Under the pieces are notes generated by a model, which saw nothing but the letters and a program-made list of their open reading frames with translations, ran no database searches and was not told where the DNA came from. Source: an uncultured Collinsella sp. (GTDB lineage: Bacteria; Actinomycetota; Coriobacteriia; Coriobacteriales; Coriobacteriaceae). Taken from it: a stretch of 22,789 bases of DNA. Shown one piece after another: positions 7,724 to 15,275 of this stretch (within the stretch, counting starts at the first letter, position 1; the number at the start of each line of letters is the position of its first letter). The translations under genes were made by a program, and so were the position numbers. Location: contig UQPI01000033.1 of NCBI GenBank assembly GCA_900542945.1, positions 1 through 22,789 of the forward strand. Reading direction: 5' to 3'.

Positions 7724-9877
7724 TTACTGAACTTTGCTGGCGAACTCGAGGTATTGCATGCGCTGCAGCTTGTCGATCGTCGAGGCGTAGGGGCTGTCTT
7801 CCGATTCCAAGTCGTAGCGCAGCCCGTCGGCACCGAGATAGCCGGCGACATTGATGGTGGGCACATCTGACCTTGTCGCAAGCAGGGCCTTTTGGTAATT
7901 GGTGAGCGGGGCGCCGATCTTATTAAGGGTAATGGCTGCAATCTCGTTTGCCCCGACGGTGTCGTAGACGTTGAGCTCGGTATTGCCGGCGATCTCATAG
8001 TTAGCCCAGACGAGATATGTCGACTGATAGATACGGAAAGCGTGGCTTGCCGTATCTTCCTGAGGGTACAGCTCGTCGTTGAGAGTCGTTGCGGCGCTCG
8101 GCTGATGGTCGCCAAAAAAGACAAGAACAACCGGTCTGCCGATGTTGCGGAGCTCGTTGATAAAGTACTCGAGGTCCCGGTCGGATGCGTTGATGCAGGT
8201 GAGATAGGTGTTGAGCGCGCTGTTGGCGCCTTCGCTGGCTCCCTCGACCCAATAGTTTGTCAGCTCTTCGGCGGGAACGGTGCCATAGTCGTAGCCGCCG
8301 TGATTTTGCATCGTGACGTCAAAGATGAACTGCGGCGCTTCGTCGGTTCTAAGCAGGTCGAGTATCTTGTCGTAGGTGGCGTAGTCGCATACGCCGGCAT
8401 GGTAATAGGGCGCACCTTCGAAATCGCCGATTGAAAGAAAGTCTCCAAAGCCCAGCTGCTGATAGATTTTATCTCGATGGTAGTTGACGGGGTTTTGCGG
8501 GTGCATAGCGGTAGTGGTATACCCAAGCTCTTTAAGGTCCTTTGCCAGGCTGTTTACGCCATTCATCTGATACAGCTGATAGGGGATCTTGCCTAATCCG
8601 ACAAAGGCCGTTGTCGCTCCGGTCAAAAATTCGAATTCGGAGTTCGCCGTTCCGCCACCGGCGACCGAAGCGAGCATGGTGCCGCGAACAAGTGTGTCGG
8701 GAAGCGAGTTGTAGAATGCGGGGCCAGAGTACCCGGCCGCCTGGAGCTGCTCAAAGCACGAAAGGTCGCTAAAACTCTCGTTCATGACGGCAACAATCGT
8801 CGGCTTGATTTCATTGAACTGGGCAACGGCCGCCGCGCGCTGTTCGCTCGAGCCATATGTGCTGTCGTAGACGGCGGCGAGCTCCTGCTCGATGCTCTGC
8901 GCCTCATCGGGCGTATAGTCTTCGGGCTTCTCAATGGGCAACTCGTTGACCATTTCGGTGAACGAAGTGATAAAACCCTGAGACGCATACGTGGTGATGG
9001 GCTGCCAACGGTCAAATCCAAAATCCAGCGCCTGCTCCAAGTCGATGTTGGAAAAGCCTGAGAGCCCCACAACGGTCACTAGCAGAAAAGCACAGAGGTT
9101 AGCGGCGATAGCGGGGAAGACATGGGTGGGCGTACGGAGCTTTCGCGGTCGGATGAGCGAAAGAAGCCCCAGGGAAATCTCCAGCAGGGCGAGAGAGGTT
9201 ACGATTCCGGCGGTAAAGGTAAACTCGTATCCCTCGCTCACTTCCATTGCGGTGCCAAGGGCCAAGATATCGCTTGGCAGGATGGCTTCGCCTTTAAACG
9301 TTATGACGAAGTGCTCGGCAATGCCAAGAATGCAGCAGACGACGGGCACGAGAGCCATGACGCCTCCATGACGCTGTCCCAGCAAATAAAGGGAGAGCAG
9401 AACCGTCGCGAGCAGCCCGACGGAAAACCCGAATGAGTTGGCGGGAATGCGATAGAACGTTTCGTTGCAGGCAATTTCGAGTGAAACGAACGAGAGCGCT
9501 GAAACAGCGGCGATGACAAGGATGTCACGGCAAATACAGGCAACCGTTCCCGTCGCAAGGTCGGTTTGGTCGATAAGTCCCGAAACCAAGGGCTCGACAA
9601 GAAGCATGACGGCGACAGCACCGAGCGCCGAATAAGAAAGGATCCATAGGGAGCTGCCCTCATTTACGAGCAATTGATTCGTAATCCATGCAGCTACCAC
9701 GCCGAGCGGGACGAGGAGCGTCGCGCACCAAAAGACGCGGGCAATGGGTGGCTTTTCGTTGCGTTTGATTGAAAAATACACGCGCACGACGACGGCGGCC
9801 ACGATAAGGACGGCGATGAATATGGGCAGATTGGCCATGTCGCTCGAAGTGATTTCAAGGGGGATATCTTCGGTCAT
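7724..9877 (-). CDS. LTA synthase family membrane protein (sulfatase-fold phosphoglycerol transferase)
   Basis: A 717-residue protein with hydrophobic segments over its first ~275 residues and an extracellular alkaline-phosphatase/sulfatase-fold domain. LtaS-family active-site residues can be read: the metal-binding glutamate in NESFSD (E367), the nucleophile threonine in GGGTANSEFE (T410), NHGGYD (525-530) and FGDHQPS (D590, H591). LtaS enzymes move glycerol phosphate from phosphatidylglycerol onto a growing lipoteichoic acid chain; other members decorate glycans with phosphoglycerol, so the exact acceptor is uncertain. The ATG at 9877 has AGAGGA 6 nt upstream on the minus strand. The gene is divergent from uvrA and lies 145 nt upstream of mrp. 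No clear terminator follows; a 7-bp inverted repeat (TTGGGCC 7675-7681 / GGCCCAA 7703-7709) lacks a T tract. Confidence 0.88.
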   Translation of the reverse strand: MTEDIPLEITSSDMANLPIFIAVLIVAAVVVRVYFSIKRNEKPPIARVFWCATLLVPLGVVAAWITNQLLVNEGSSLWILSYSALGAVAVMLLVEPLVSGLIDQTDLATGTVACICRDILVIAAVSALSFVSLEIACNETFYRIPANSFGFSVGLLATVLLSLYLLGQRHGGVMALVPVVCCILGIAEHFVITFKGEAILPSDILALGTAMEVSEGYEFTFTAGIVTSLALLEISLGLLSLIRPRKLRTPTHVFPAIAANLCAFLLVTVVGLSGFSNIDLEQALDFGFDRWQPITTYASQGFITSFTEMVNELPIEKPEDYTPDEAQSIEQELAAVYDSTYGSSEQRAAAVAQFNEIKPTIVAVMNESFSDLSCFEQLQAAGYSGPAFYNSLPDTLVRGTMLASVAGGGTANSEFEFLTGATTAFVGLGKIPYQLYQMNGVNSLAKDLKELGYTTTAMHPQNPVNYHRDKIYQQLGFGDFLSIGDFEGAPYYHAGVCDYATYDKILDLLRTDEAPQFIFDVTMQNHGGYDYGTVPAEELTNYWVEGASEGANSALNTYLTCINASDRDLEYFINELRNIGRPVVLVFFGDHQPSAATTLNDELYPQEDTASHAFRIYQSTYLVWANYEIAGNTELNVYDTVGANEIAAITLNKIGAPLTNYQKALLATRSDVPTINVAGYLGADGLRYDLESEDSPYASTIDKLQRMQYLEFASKVQ

Positions 9878-9995
9878 GGACGTTCCTCTGGTACAGCAAA
9901 TTAAGTTCAGTATTAGATTACTGTAACCTTTCCACGGCATTTCGAGAAACAAAGCACCCGATACGCAAAGCTAAAGGTCTGCGAATCTTGTATTA

Positions 9996-10009
9996 CGAAC
10001 ATCTGTGCG
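9996..10009 (+). promoter_or_regulatory. LexA-like SOS box ahead of uvrA
   Basis: CGAACATCTGTGCG agrees with the Gram-positive SOS consensus (CGAACATATGTTCG) at 12 of 14 positions. It lies 61 nt before the uvrA start codon and 12 nt before a -10-like TAAACT, the usual place for a LexA operator. uvrA is a classic SOS gene. The right half-site has one deviation (GTGCG instead of GTTCG). Confidence 0.55.
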
Positions 10010-10021
10010 CGTCGAGTGCGC

Positions 10022-10027
10022 TAAACT
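10022..10027 (+). promoter_or_regulatory. Possible uvrA -10 box
   Basis: TAAACT lies 43 nt before the uvrA ATG. No good -35 hexamer is visible at 16-18 nt upstream; that position is occupied by the LexA-like box. This lies in the 193-nt divergent gap 9878-10070 shared with the LTA-synthase-family gene, where I see no gene. Confidence 0.35.
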
Positions 10028-10070
10028 CATCGGCAGTATGATTCGATGCAATAGGAGGCAAGGAGCTTCC

Positions 10071-12950
10071 ATGTCTGATTCTTCTATCGTTATTCGCGGC
10101 GCCCGTGAGCACAACCTCCGTGATATCGATGTTTCCATTCCGCGTGACCAACTCGTGGTCATTACCGGTCTTTCTGGCTCGGGCAAGAGTTCGCTGGCAT
10201 TTGACACTATCTATGCCGAGGGCCAGCGTCGATACGTCGAGAGTCTTTCGAGCTATGCGCGCCAGTTCTTGGGACAGATGGACAAACCCGACTTGGATTC
10301 AATCGACGGCCTTTCGCCGGCGGTGTCGATCGACCAAAAGACGACGTCTAAAAACCCTCGCTCGACGGTTGGCACCGTAACCGAGATTTATGACTATCTG
10401 CGCCTGCTGTTCGCCCGTGTGGGCACCCCGCACTGTCCCGAATGCGGCCGTGTCATTGAGCGCCAGACGACCGACCAGGTTGCCGACAAGGTCTTGGCGG
10501 CGGGGGAGGGCCGCCGCGCGTTTGTGCTGGCACCGGTAGTGCGCGGGCGAAAAGGCGAGTACGCCAAGCTGTTTGAGGACCTTCGCGCCGAGGGCTTTAG
10601 CCGCGTGCGTGTCGACGGCGAGGTTCGCTCGCTTGATGACCCTATCGATTTGGATAAGAAATTCAAGCACGATATCGAGGTCGTGGTCGACCGCATCGTG
10701 ATCCGTGAGAACTCGCTGGGCCGTATTGCCGAGTCCGTTGAACAGGCGACTGCGCTGGCGCACGGCAATGTGAACGTATACTTGCTGCCCGACCGCGACG
10801 CTCCCGAGGGGACCGAAGGCGAGTTGCTGGAGTATTCGCTGGCGTTAGCGTGCCCGGAGCATGGACACTCCATCGATGACCTGCAGCCGCGTGATTTCTC
10901 GTTCAACGCGCCCTATGGCGCGTGCCCAGAGTGCGATGGCCTGGGCTTTAAGAAGACGGTCGATGCCGAGGCCCTAATCGAAGACCCCTCGAAGTCGATC
11001 GCCGACGGGGTTTTTGGCAGCCTGTTTGGCAACTCTAACTACTATCCGCAGATTTTCGCTGCGGTCTGCAAACACTTTAAGGTGAGCGTCGATACGCCGT
11101 GGGAGGATCTGCCTCCGCGGGTGCGTCGCGCGTTTTTAGACGGCATGGGCGACCAGAAGATTTCGGTCGACTATCAAAAGCTCGATGGGCGCCGCAGCCA
11201 GTGGGACACCAAGTTCTCGGGCGTGCGCAATATCCTGTACGAGCGCTATACCGAGACGACGAATGAGAACACCAAGGCGCGCTTGGAGAAGTACATCCGC
11301 GAGGAGCCGTGCTCGAGTTGCCATGGTGCTCGTCTGCGCCCCGAGATGCTCGCCGTTACCGTAGGCGGTAAGTCCATTTACGAGGTCTGCTGCCTATCGT
11401 GCCGCGAGTCGCTCGAGTTTTTTGAGGGCTTGGAGCTTACCGAGCGCCAACAATTTATCGGTGGGCGCATCGTCAAGGAAATCCTGGAGCGCTTGCGTTT
11501 TCTGGTCGATGTCGGACTCGACTATCTGACCCTCGATCGTGCCTCGGCGACGCTTTCCGGAGGCGAGGCCCAGCGCATTCGCCTGGCAACGCAGATCGGC
11601 GCCGGCCTCATGGGTGTGCTGTACATTTTGGACGAGCCATCGATTGGCCTCCATCAGCGCGATAACGAGCGCCTGATCAAGACGCTTGAGCGCCTACGCG
11701 ATATCGGCAATACCGTCATCGTCGTCGAGCATGATGAGGATACGATTCGTGCTGCCGACTATGTGATCGACATGGGCCCCGGCGCGGGCGTGAACGGCGG
11801 ACACGTAGTCGCGGCGGGAACGCCTGCCGATATCATGGCGTGTCCCGAGTCGATGACGGGCGCTTATCTGACCGGCAAACGAATGATCCGGGTTCCCGAT
11901 GAACGCCGCAAGCCCGGTCGCGGCTGCCTTAAGATCACGGGCGCCCGCGCCAACAACCTCAAAAACGTTACCGCCAAGATTGAGTTCGGTACGCTTACGG
12001 TCGTTACCGGCGTGTCGGGATCGGGTAAGAGCTCCCTGGTTACCGACACTATCGCACCTGCCCTTACGAATGCCATTCACCGTTCGACGCGCCCTGTGGG
12101 TCCGTATAAGAAAATCGAGGGCATCGAGTGTATCGATAAGGTTATCGATATCGACCAGTCGCCGATTGGCCGCACGCCGCGTTCCAACCCTGCTACGTAC
12201 ATTGGCCTGTGGGATGATCTTCGCGCGCTGTTTGCGAGTACGCCGGAGTCGAAGGCGCGTGGCTACTCGCCGGGACGTTTCTCCTTTAACGTGAGCGGCG
12301 GTCGCTGCGAAGCATGCAAGGGCGACGGACAAATTAAGATCGAGATGCACTTCCTTCCCGATATCTATGTCCCCTGTGAGGTCTGCGGCGGCAAACGCTA
12401 TAACCGCGAGACGCTTGAGGTCACCTACCGTGGTAAGACCATCTCGGACGTGCTCGACATGAGCGTCACCGAGGCACTGGCCTTCTTTGGGAATATCCCG
12501 CAGATTAAGCGCAAGCTCCAGACGCTGTACGATGTAGGCTTGGGCTACGTGAGCCTGGGCCAGCCCGCTACGACGCTCTCGGGCGGCGAGGCGCAGCGTG
12601 TGAAGCTCGCCAAGGAGCTTCATCGACGCCAGACGGGCAAGACGTTCTATATTTTGGATGAGCCGACGACCGGCCTTCATTTTGAGGACGTCCGCCAGCT
12701 GCTCGATGTGCTGCAGCGCTTGGTCGATGCGGGCAACACGGTGCTGGTGATTGAACACAACCTTGATGTCATCAAGGTTGCCGACCGTCTGATCGATATG
12801 GGCCCCGAGGGCGGTAACGGCGGCGGAACCGTCGTGGTTTCGGGCACACCGGAGCAGGTTGCGGACTGTCCGCAGAGTTATACGGGCAAGTTTTTGGCGC
12901 CGTTGCTCAGGCGTGACCGGGAGCGTCAGGCTCAACTTGATGCTCAATAA
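10071..12950 (+). CDS. uvrA: UvrABC excinuclease subunit A
   Basis: UvrA is the ATPase that finds helix-distorting DNA damage and loads UvrB. The 959-residue protein has the full duplicated ABC layout: Walker A GLSGSGKS (33-40), a first zinc-site pair (CPEC at 122-125, with CPEH and CPEC again near 261-292), ABC signature LSGGEAQR (from 495) with its Walker B (YILDEP) and H-loop (VVEHDED), second Walker A GVSGSGKS (from 647), the DNA-binding zinc finger with CEAC (746-749) and CEVC (769-772), and second signature LSGGEAQR (from 836) with FYILDEP. Length is standard (about 940-970). The ATG at 10071 is preceded by AAGGAG (10060-10065) and a second AGGAGG (10053-10058). The gene appears monocistronic, with a terminator after it and a LexA-like box before it. 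Confidence 0.98.
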   Translation: MSDSSIVIRGAREHNLRDIDVSIPRDQLVVITGLSGSGKSSLAFDTIYAEGQRRYVESLSSYARQFLGQMDKPDLDSIDGLSPAVSIDQKTTSKNPRSTVGTVTEIYDYLRLLFARVGTPHCPECGRVIERQTTDQVADKVLAAGEGRRAFVLAPVVRGRKGEYAKLFEDLRAEGFSRVRVDGEVRSLDDPIDLDKKFKHDIEVVVDRIVIRENSLGRIAESVEQATALAHGNVNVYLLPDRDAPEGTEGELLEYSLALACPEHGHSIDDLQPRDFSFNAPYGACPECDGLGFKKTVDAEALIEDPSKSIADGVFGSLFGNSNYYPQIFAAVCKHFKVSVDTPWEDLPPRVRRAFLDGMGDQKISVDYQKLDGRRSQWDTKFSGVRNILYERYTETTNENTKARLEKYIREEPCSSCHGARLRPEMLAVTVGGKSIYEVCCLSCRESLEFFEGLELTERQQFIGGRIVKEILERLRFLVDVGLDYLTLDRASATLSGGEAQRIRLATQIGAGLMGVLYILDEPSIGLHQRDNERLIKTLERLRDIGNTVIVVEHDEDTIRAADYVIDMGPGAGVNGGHVVAAGTPADIMACPESMTGAYLTGKRMIRVPDERRKPGRGCLKITGARANNLKNVTAKIEFGTLTVVTGVSGSGKSSLVTDTIAPALTNAIHRSTRPVGPYKKIEGIECIDKVIDIDQSPIGRTPRSNPATYIGLWDDLRALFASTPESKARGYSPGRFSFNVSGGRCEACKGDGQIKIEMHFLPDIYVPCEVCGGKRYNRETLEVTYRGKTISDVLDMSVTEALAFFGNIPQIKRKLQTLYDVGLGYVSLGQPATTLSGGEAQRVKLAKELHRRQTGKTFYILDEPTTGLHFEDVRQLLDVLQRLVDAGNTVLVIEHNLDVIKVADRLIDMGPEGGNGGGTVVVSGTPEQVADCPQSYTGKFLAPLLRRDRERQAQLDAQ

Positions 12951-12970
12951 ATAGGCGATTCAGTTTATGG

Positions 12971-13001
12971 GCGCCATCGACTCCTTGTGATTCGATGGCG
13001 C
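12971..13001 (+). terminator. Probable terminator after uvrA
   Basis: Perfect 10-bp inverted repeat: GCGCCATCGA (12971-12980) and TCGATGGCGC (12992-13001) with an 11-nt loop, 20 nt after the uvrA stop. The tail (TTGCTGTGT) is only moderately T-rich, so termination may be incomplete. Confidence 0.6.
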
Positions 13002-13014
13002 TTGCTGTGTCGAA

Positions 13015-13045
13015 GTGACGTATGCAGCCGAATTGGACATATACT
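13015..13045 (+). promoter_or_regulatory. Possible promoter of the ybaK-murJ-uvrC run
   Basis: GTGACG (13015-13020) and TATACT (13040-13045) are separated by 19 nt and lie 37 nt before the ybaK-type start codon. The -10 is good; the -35 matches 4 of 6 and the spacing is long. It sits just after the uvrA terminator, where a new unit would start. Confidence 0.35.
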
Positions 13046-13082
13046 TAATCCTTGCGTCCGAATGCGAGGGAAAGGATATGCC

Positions 13083-13583
13083 ATGGCAAAGGCTGTAAAG
13101 ACGCCAAAAACCAATGCGATGCGCGAGCTGGAAAGCGCCGGCATTTCCTATGTTCTACATACGTACGAAGACGATGGTGATGAGTCGGCGGGCCTGGGGG
13201 TCGCGATTTCGGAGCAGCTTGGCGAGGAGCCCGGTCAAGGATTTAAGACCTTGGTCTGCGTGACGCCGTCCAACGACCACGTCGTGTGCTGCATCCCTGT
13301 TGCCGACGAGCTCGATCTAAAGTCCGCCGCGCGTGCCGCGGGGGAGAAGTCCTTGGCCATGATGCATGTGAAGGATTTGCTTGCGGCGACTGGCTACGTT
13401 CGCGGCGGCTGCAGTCCGGTCGGTATGAAAAAACGCTACCGGACGCTCATTGATGAGACATGTGTCCTTTGGGATACCATTTTTATTTCGGGAGGCAAGC
13501 GTGGTTATCAGCTCGAGCTTGCACCTGATGATTTAATTGCATTTTGCGGGGCGACAGTTGCCGCGATTACGAGAGAGGACTGA
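13083..13583 (+). CDS. ybaK: YbaK/EbsC-type Cys-tRNA(Pro) deacylase
   Basis: A 166-residue protein of the YbaK/ProX trans-editing family, which hydrolyses tRNAs mischarged by prolyl-tRNA synthetase, typically Cys-tRNA(Pro). Family marks are the conserved lysine in GFKTLVC (K55), the GGCSPVG loop (108-114) and the C-terminal pattern FISGGKRGYQLELAPDDL (about 134-151). Length matches (about 155-165). The ATG at 13083 is chosen because AAAGGA (13071-13076) lies 6 nt upstream; the open frame extends a further 32 codons back across the uvrA terminator. murJ starts 3 nt after the stop, so the two are almost surely co-transcribed. The precise tRNA substrate cannot be read from sequence. Confidence 0.93.
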   Translation: MAKAVKTPKTNAMRELESAGISYVLHTYEDDGDESAGLGVAISEQLGEEPGQGFKTLVCVTPSNDHVVCCIPVADELDLKSAARAAGEKSLAMMHVKDLLAATGYVRGGCSPVGMKKRYRTLIDETCVLWDTIFISGGKRGYQLELAPDDLIAFCGATVAAITRED

Positions 13584-13586
13584 GCG

Positions 13587-15269
13587 ATGCCGCAGGAAGA
13601 ATTGAAGCGCGGAGCTCATTTTGCAGAAGAATCTGCGCCTCAGACACCCTCATCCGAAGCTTCTTCATCGCGAGATGACACTGACGACATGGGCTCGTCG
13701 GACTACTCCACGGTTGGTCGTTCCGCCGGGCTTATGACCATCCTGACCATCGTGTCTCGCGTCACTGGTTTTATCCGCACGTGGGCAATGGCGGCCGCTA
13801 TCGGCATGTCGCTACTCTCGTCCTCCTATCAGGTCGCCAACAACCTGCCCAATATGCTCTACGAACTCGTGATGGGCGGCATGCTCGTGACGGCGTTTTT
13901 GCCCGTGTACATGGGCGTGAGGCGTGAGCAGGGTCGCGAGGCCTCGAACGAGTACGTGGGCAACCTGCTCGGCATTCTGCTTTTGGTGCTGGGTGGCATT
14001 TCGTTGCTGGGGACCGTGTTCGCCCCGGGCTTTATCTGGACGCAATCGTTCCTTTCGGGTGACGGCGGCAGCATGGATACCGCTGCGTTCATGTTCCGTT
14101 TCTTTGCCATCCAGATTCTGTTTTATGGTTTGGGTTCGGTGTTCTCGGGCGTTCTCAACGCACACCGCGACTACTTCTGGTCGACGTTTGCCCCGGTCCT
14201 CAACAATGTGATCGTCATTGCGAGCTTTATGGGTTTTGCGCCCGTGTCCGCACAGTTTGGCGAACGTGCCGGCATCATCTTGATTGCGGCCGGTACGACC
14301 CTCGGTGTCTTTGTTCAGATGGCATGTCAGATTCCCGCGCTTGGCAAGCACGGCGTGCATCCCCATATCCATATCGACTTTAAGGACCCCGCGCTGCGCC
14401 AGACGATTGCGCTCGGTATCCCGACGCTGCTCGCCACGGTGTGCATGTTTGTCTCGACTTCTATCACCAACGCTGCCGCGCTGGTGGTCCAGCCCGAGAC
14501 TGGCCCTTCCGTCATCGCCTATGCGCGCCTGTGGTACACGCTGCCCTACGCGCTGATTGCCGCCTCGCTTTCGACGGCGCTCTATACCGAGCTCTCTCAC
14601 GACGCACAGGAGAAGGATTACGACAGCGTTCGCACGGGCATTTCGCGTGGCGTCGCCCAGATGCTGTTCTTCCTGATTCCGTTTGCGCTGTACCTGATTG
14701 TCTTCGCGCGTCCGCTCAACATGATTTACTGTGCCGGCAAGTTCGATGAATCCGGCGTGGCGCTGGTGTCCGAGTTCCTTGTCTACCTGGCGTTCTCGCT
14801 GCCGCTCTACGGCGTGGTCGTGTTGATGCAGAAGAGCTTCTCTGCCTTGCTCGACATGAAGCCCTATAGCCGCTATTGCCTGTATTCCGCCATCGGCCAG
14901 GCCGGCTCGGTTCTGCTGTTTGGCGTTGTGCTGGGCTTCGGTATGCCGGCAATCGCGCTTTCGTATGTCGTCGACTACGTGATCTTGGTCGGCTGTTCGC
15001 TGTGGTGGCTGCGTCGTCGCCTGCGTGGCCTTCAGGTCAAATCTATCCTACATGGCGGTTTCTTTGGCCTTTTGCTCGGTGGCCTGGGTGCTGCCGCAGG
15101 CGCCGGCGTCATGTGGGCGCTTGAACACTTTGTCGGGGCACTTGGCGGCTCGATTCTGATTACTCTTGGCTATGTTTGCGTTGCGGGTGTCGTCTCGCTT
15201 GCTGTTACCTTTGGCCTTGCCGTCGTCCTTAAGATGCCCGAGGTCTCGGCGCTGCTTCGTCGCAAGTAG
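13587..15269 (+). CDS. murJ: Lipid II flippase MurJ (MviN family)
   Basis: A 560-residue polytopic membrane protein of the MOP superfamily. MurJ flips the peptidoglycan precursor lipid II across the cytoplasmic membrane. After a polar, Ser/Asp-rich N-terminal tail of about 45 residues come many hydrophobic helices. The MurJ motif SRVTGFIR (57-64) with its conserved arginines is present, as are ANNLPN (84-89) and ELVMGGMLVTAFLPVY (93-108). Length is a little above the usual 500-530 because of the tail; the C-terminal pseudokinase extension of mycobacterial homologues is absent. AGAGAGGA (13572-13579) precedes the ATG by 7 nt. The gene is packed between the ybaK-type gene (3-nt gap) and uvrC (6-nt gap or less). 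Confidence 0.95.
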   Translation: MPQEELKRGAHFAEESAPQTPSSEASSSRDDTDDMGSSDYSTVGRSAGLMTILTIVSRVTGFIRTWAMAAAIGMSLLSSSYQVANNLPNMLYELVMGGMLVTAFLPVYMGVRREQGREASNEYVGNLLGILLLVLGGISLLGTVFAPGFIWTQSFLSGDGGSMDTAAFMFRFFAIQILFYGLGSVFSGVLNAHRDYFWSTFAPVLNNVIVIASFMGFAPVSAQFGERAGIILIAAGTTLGVFVQMACQIPALGKHGVHPHIHIDFKDPALRQTIALGIPTLLATVCMFVSTSITNAAALVVQPETGPSVIAYARLWYTLPYALIAASLSTALYTELSHDAQEKDYDSVRTGISRGVAQMLFFLIPFALYLIVFARPLNMIYCAGKFDESGVALVSEFLVYLAFSLPLYGVVVLMQKSFSALLDMKPYSRYCLYSAIGQAGSVLLFGVVLGFGMPAIALSYVVDYVILVGCSLWWLRRRLRGLQVKSILHGGFFGLLLGGLGAAAGAGVMWALEHFVGALGGSILITLGYVCVAGVVSLAVTFGLAVVLKMPEVSALLRRK

Positions 15270-15275
15270 GTGCGC

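Noticed and set aside
11694..12947. Minus-strand open frame of 417 codons inside uvrA
   Set aside because: Shadow of uvrA, which carries intact ABC and zinc motifs throughout this interval.
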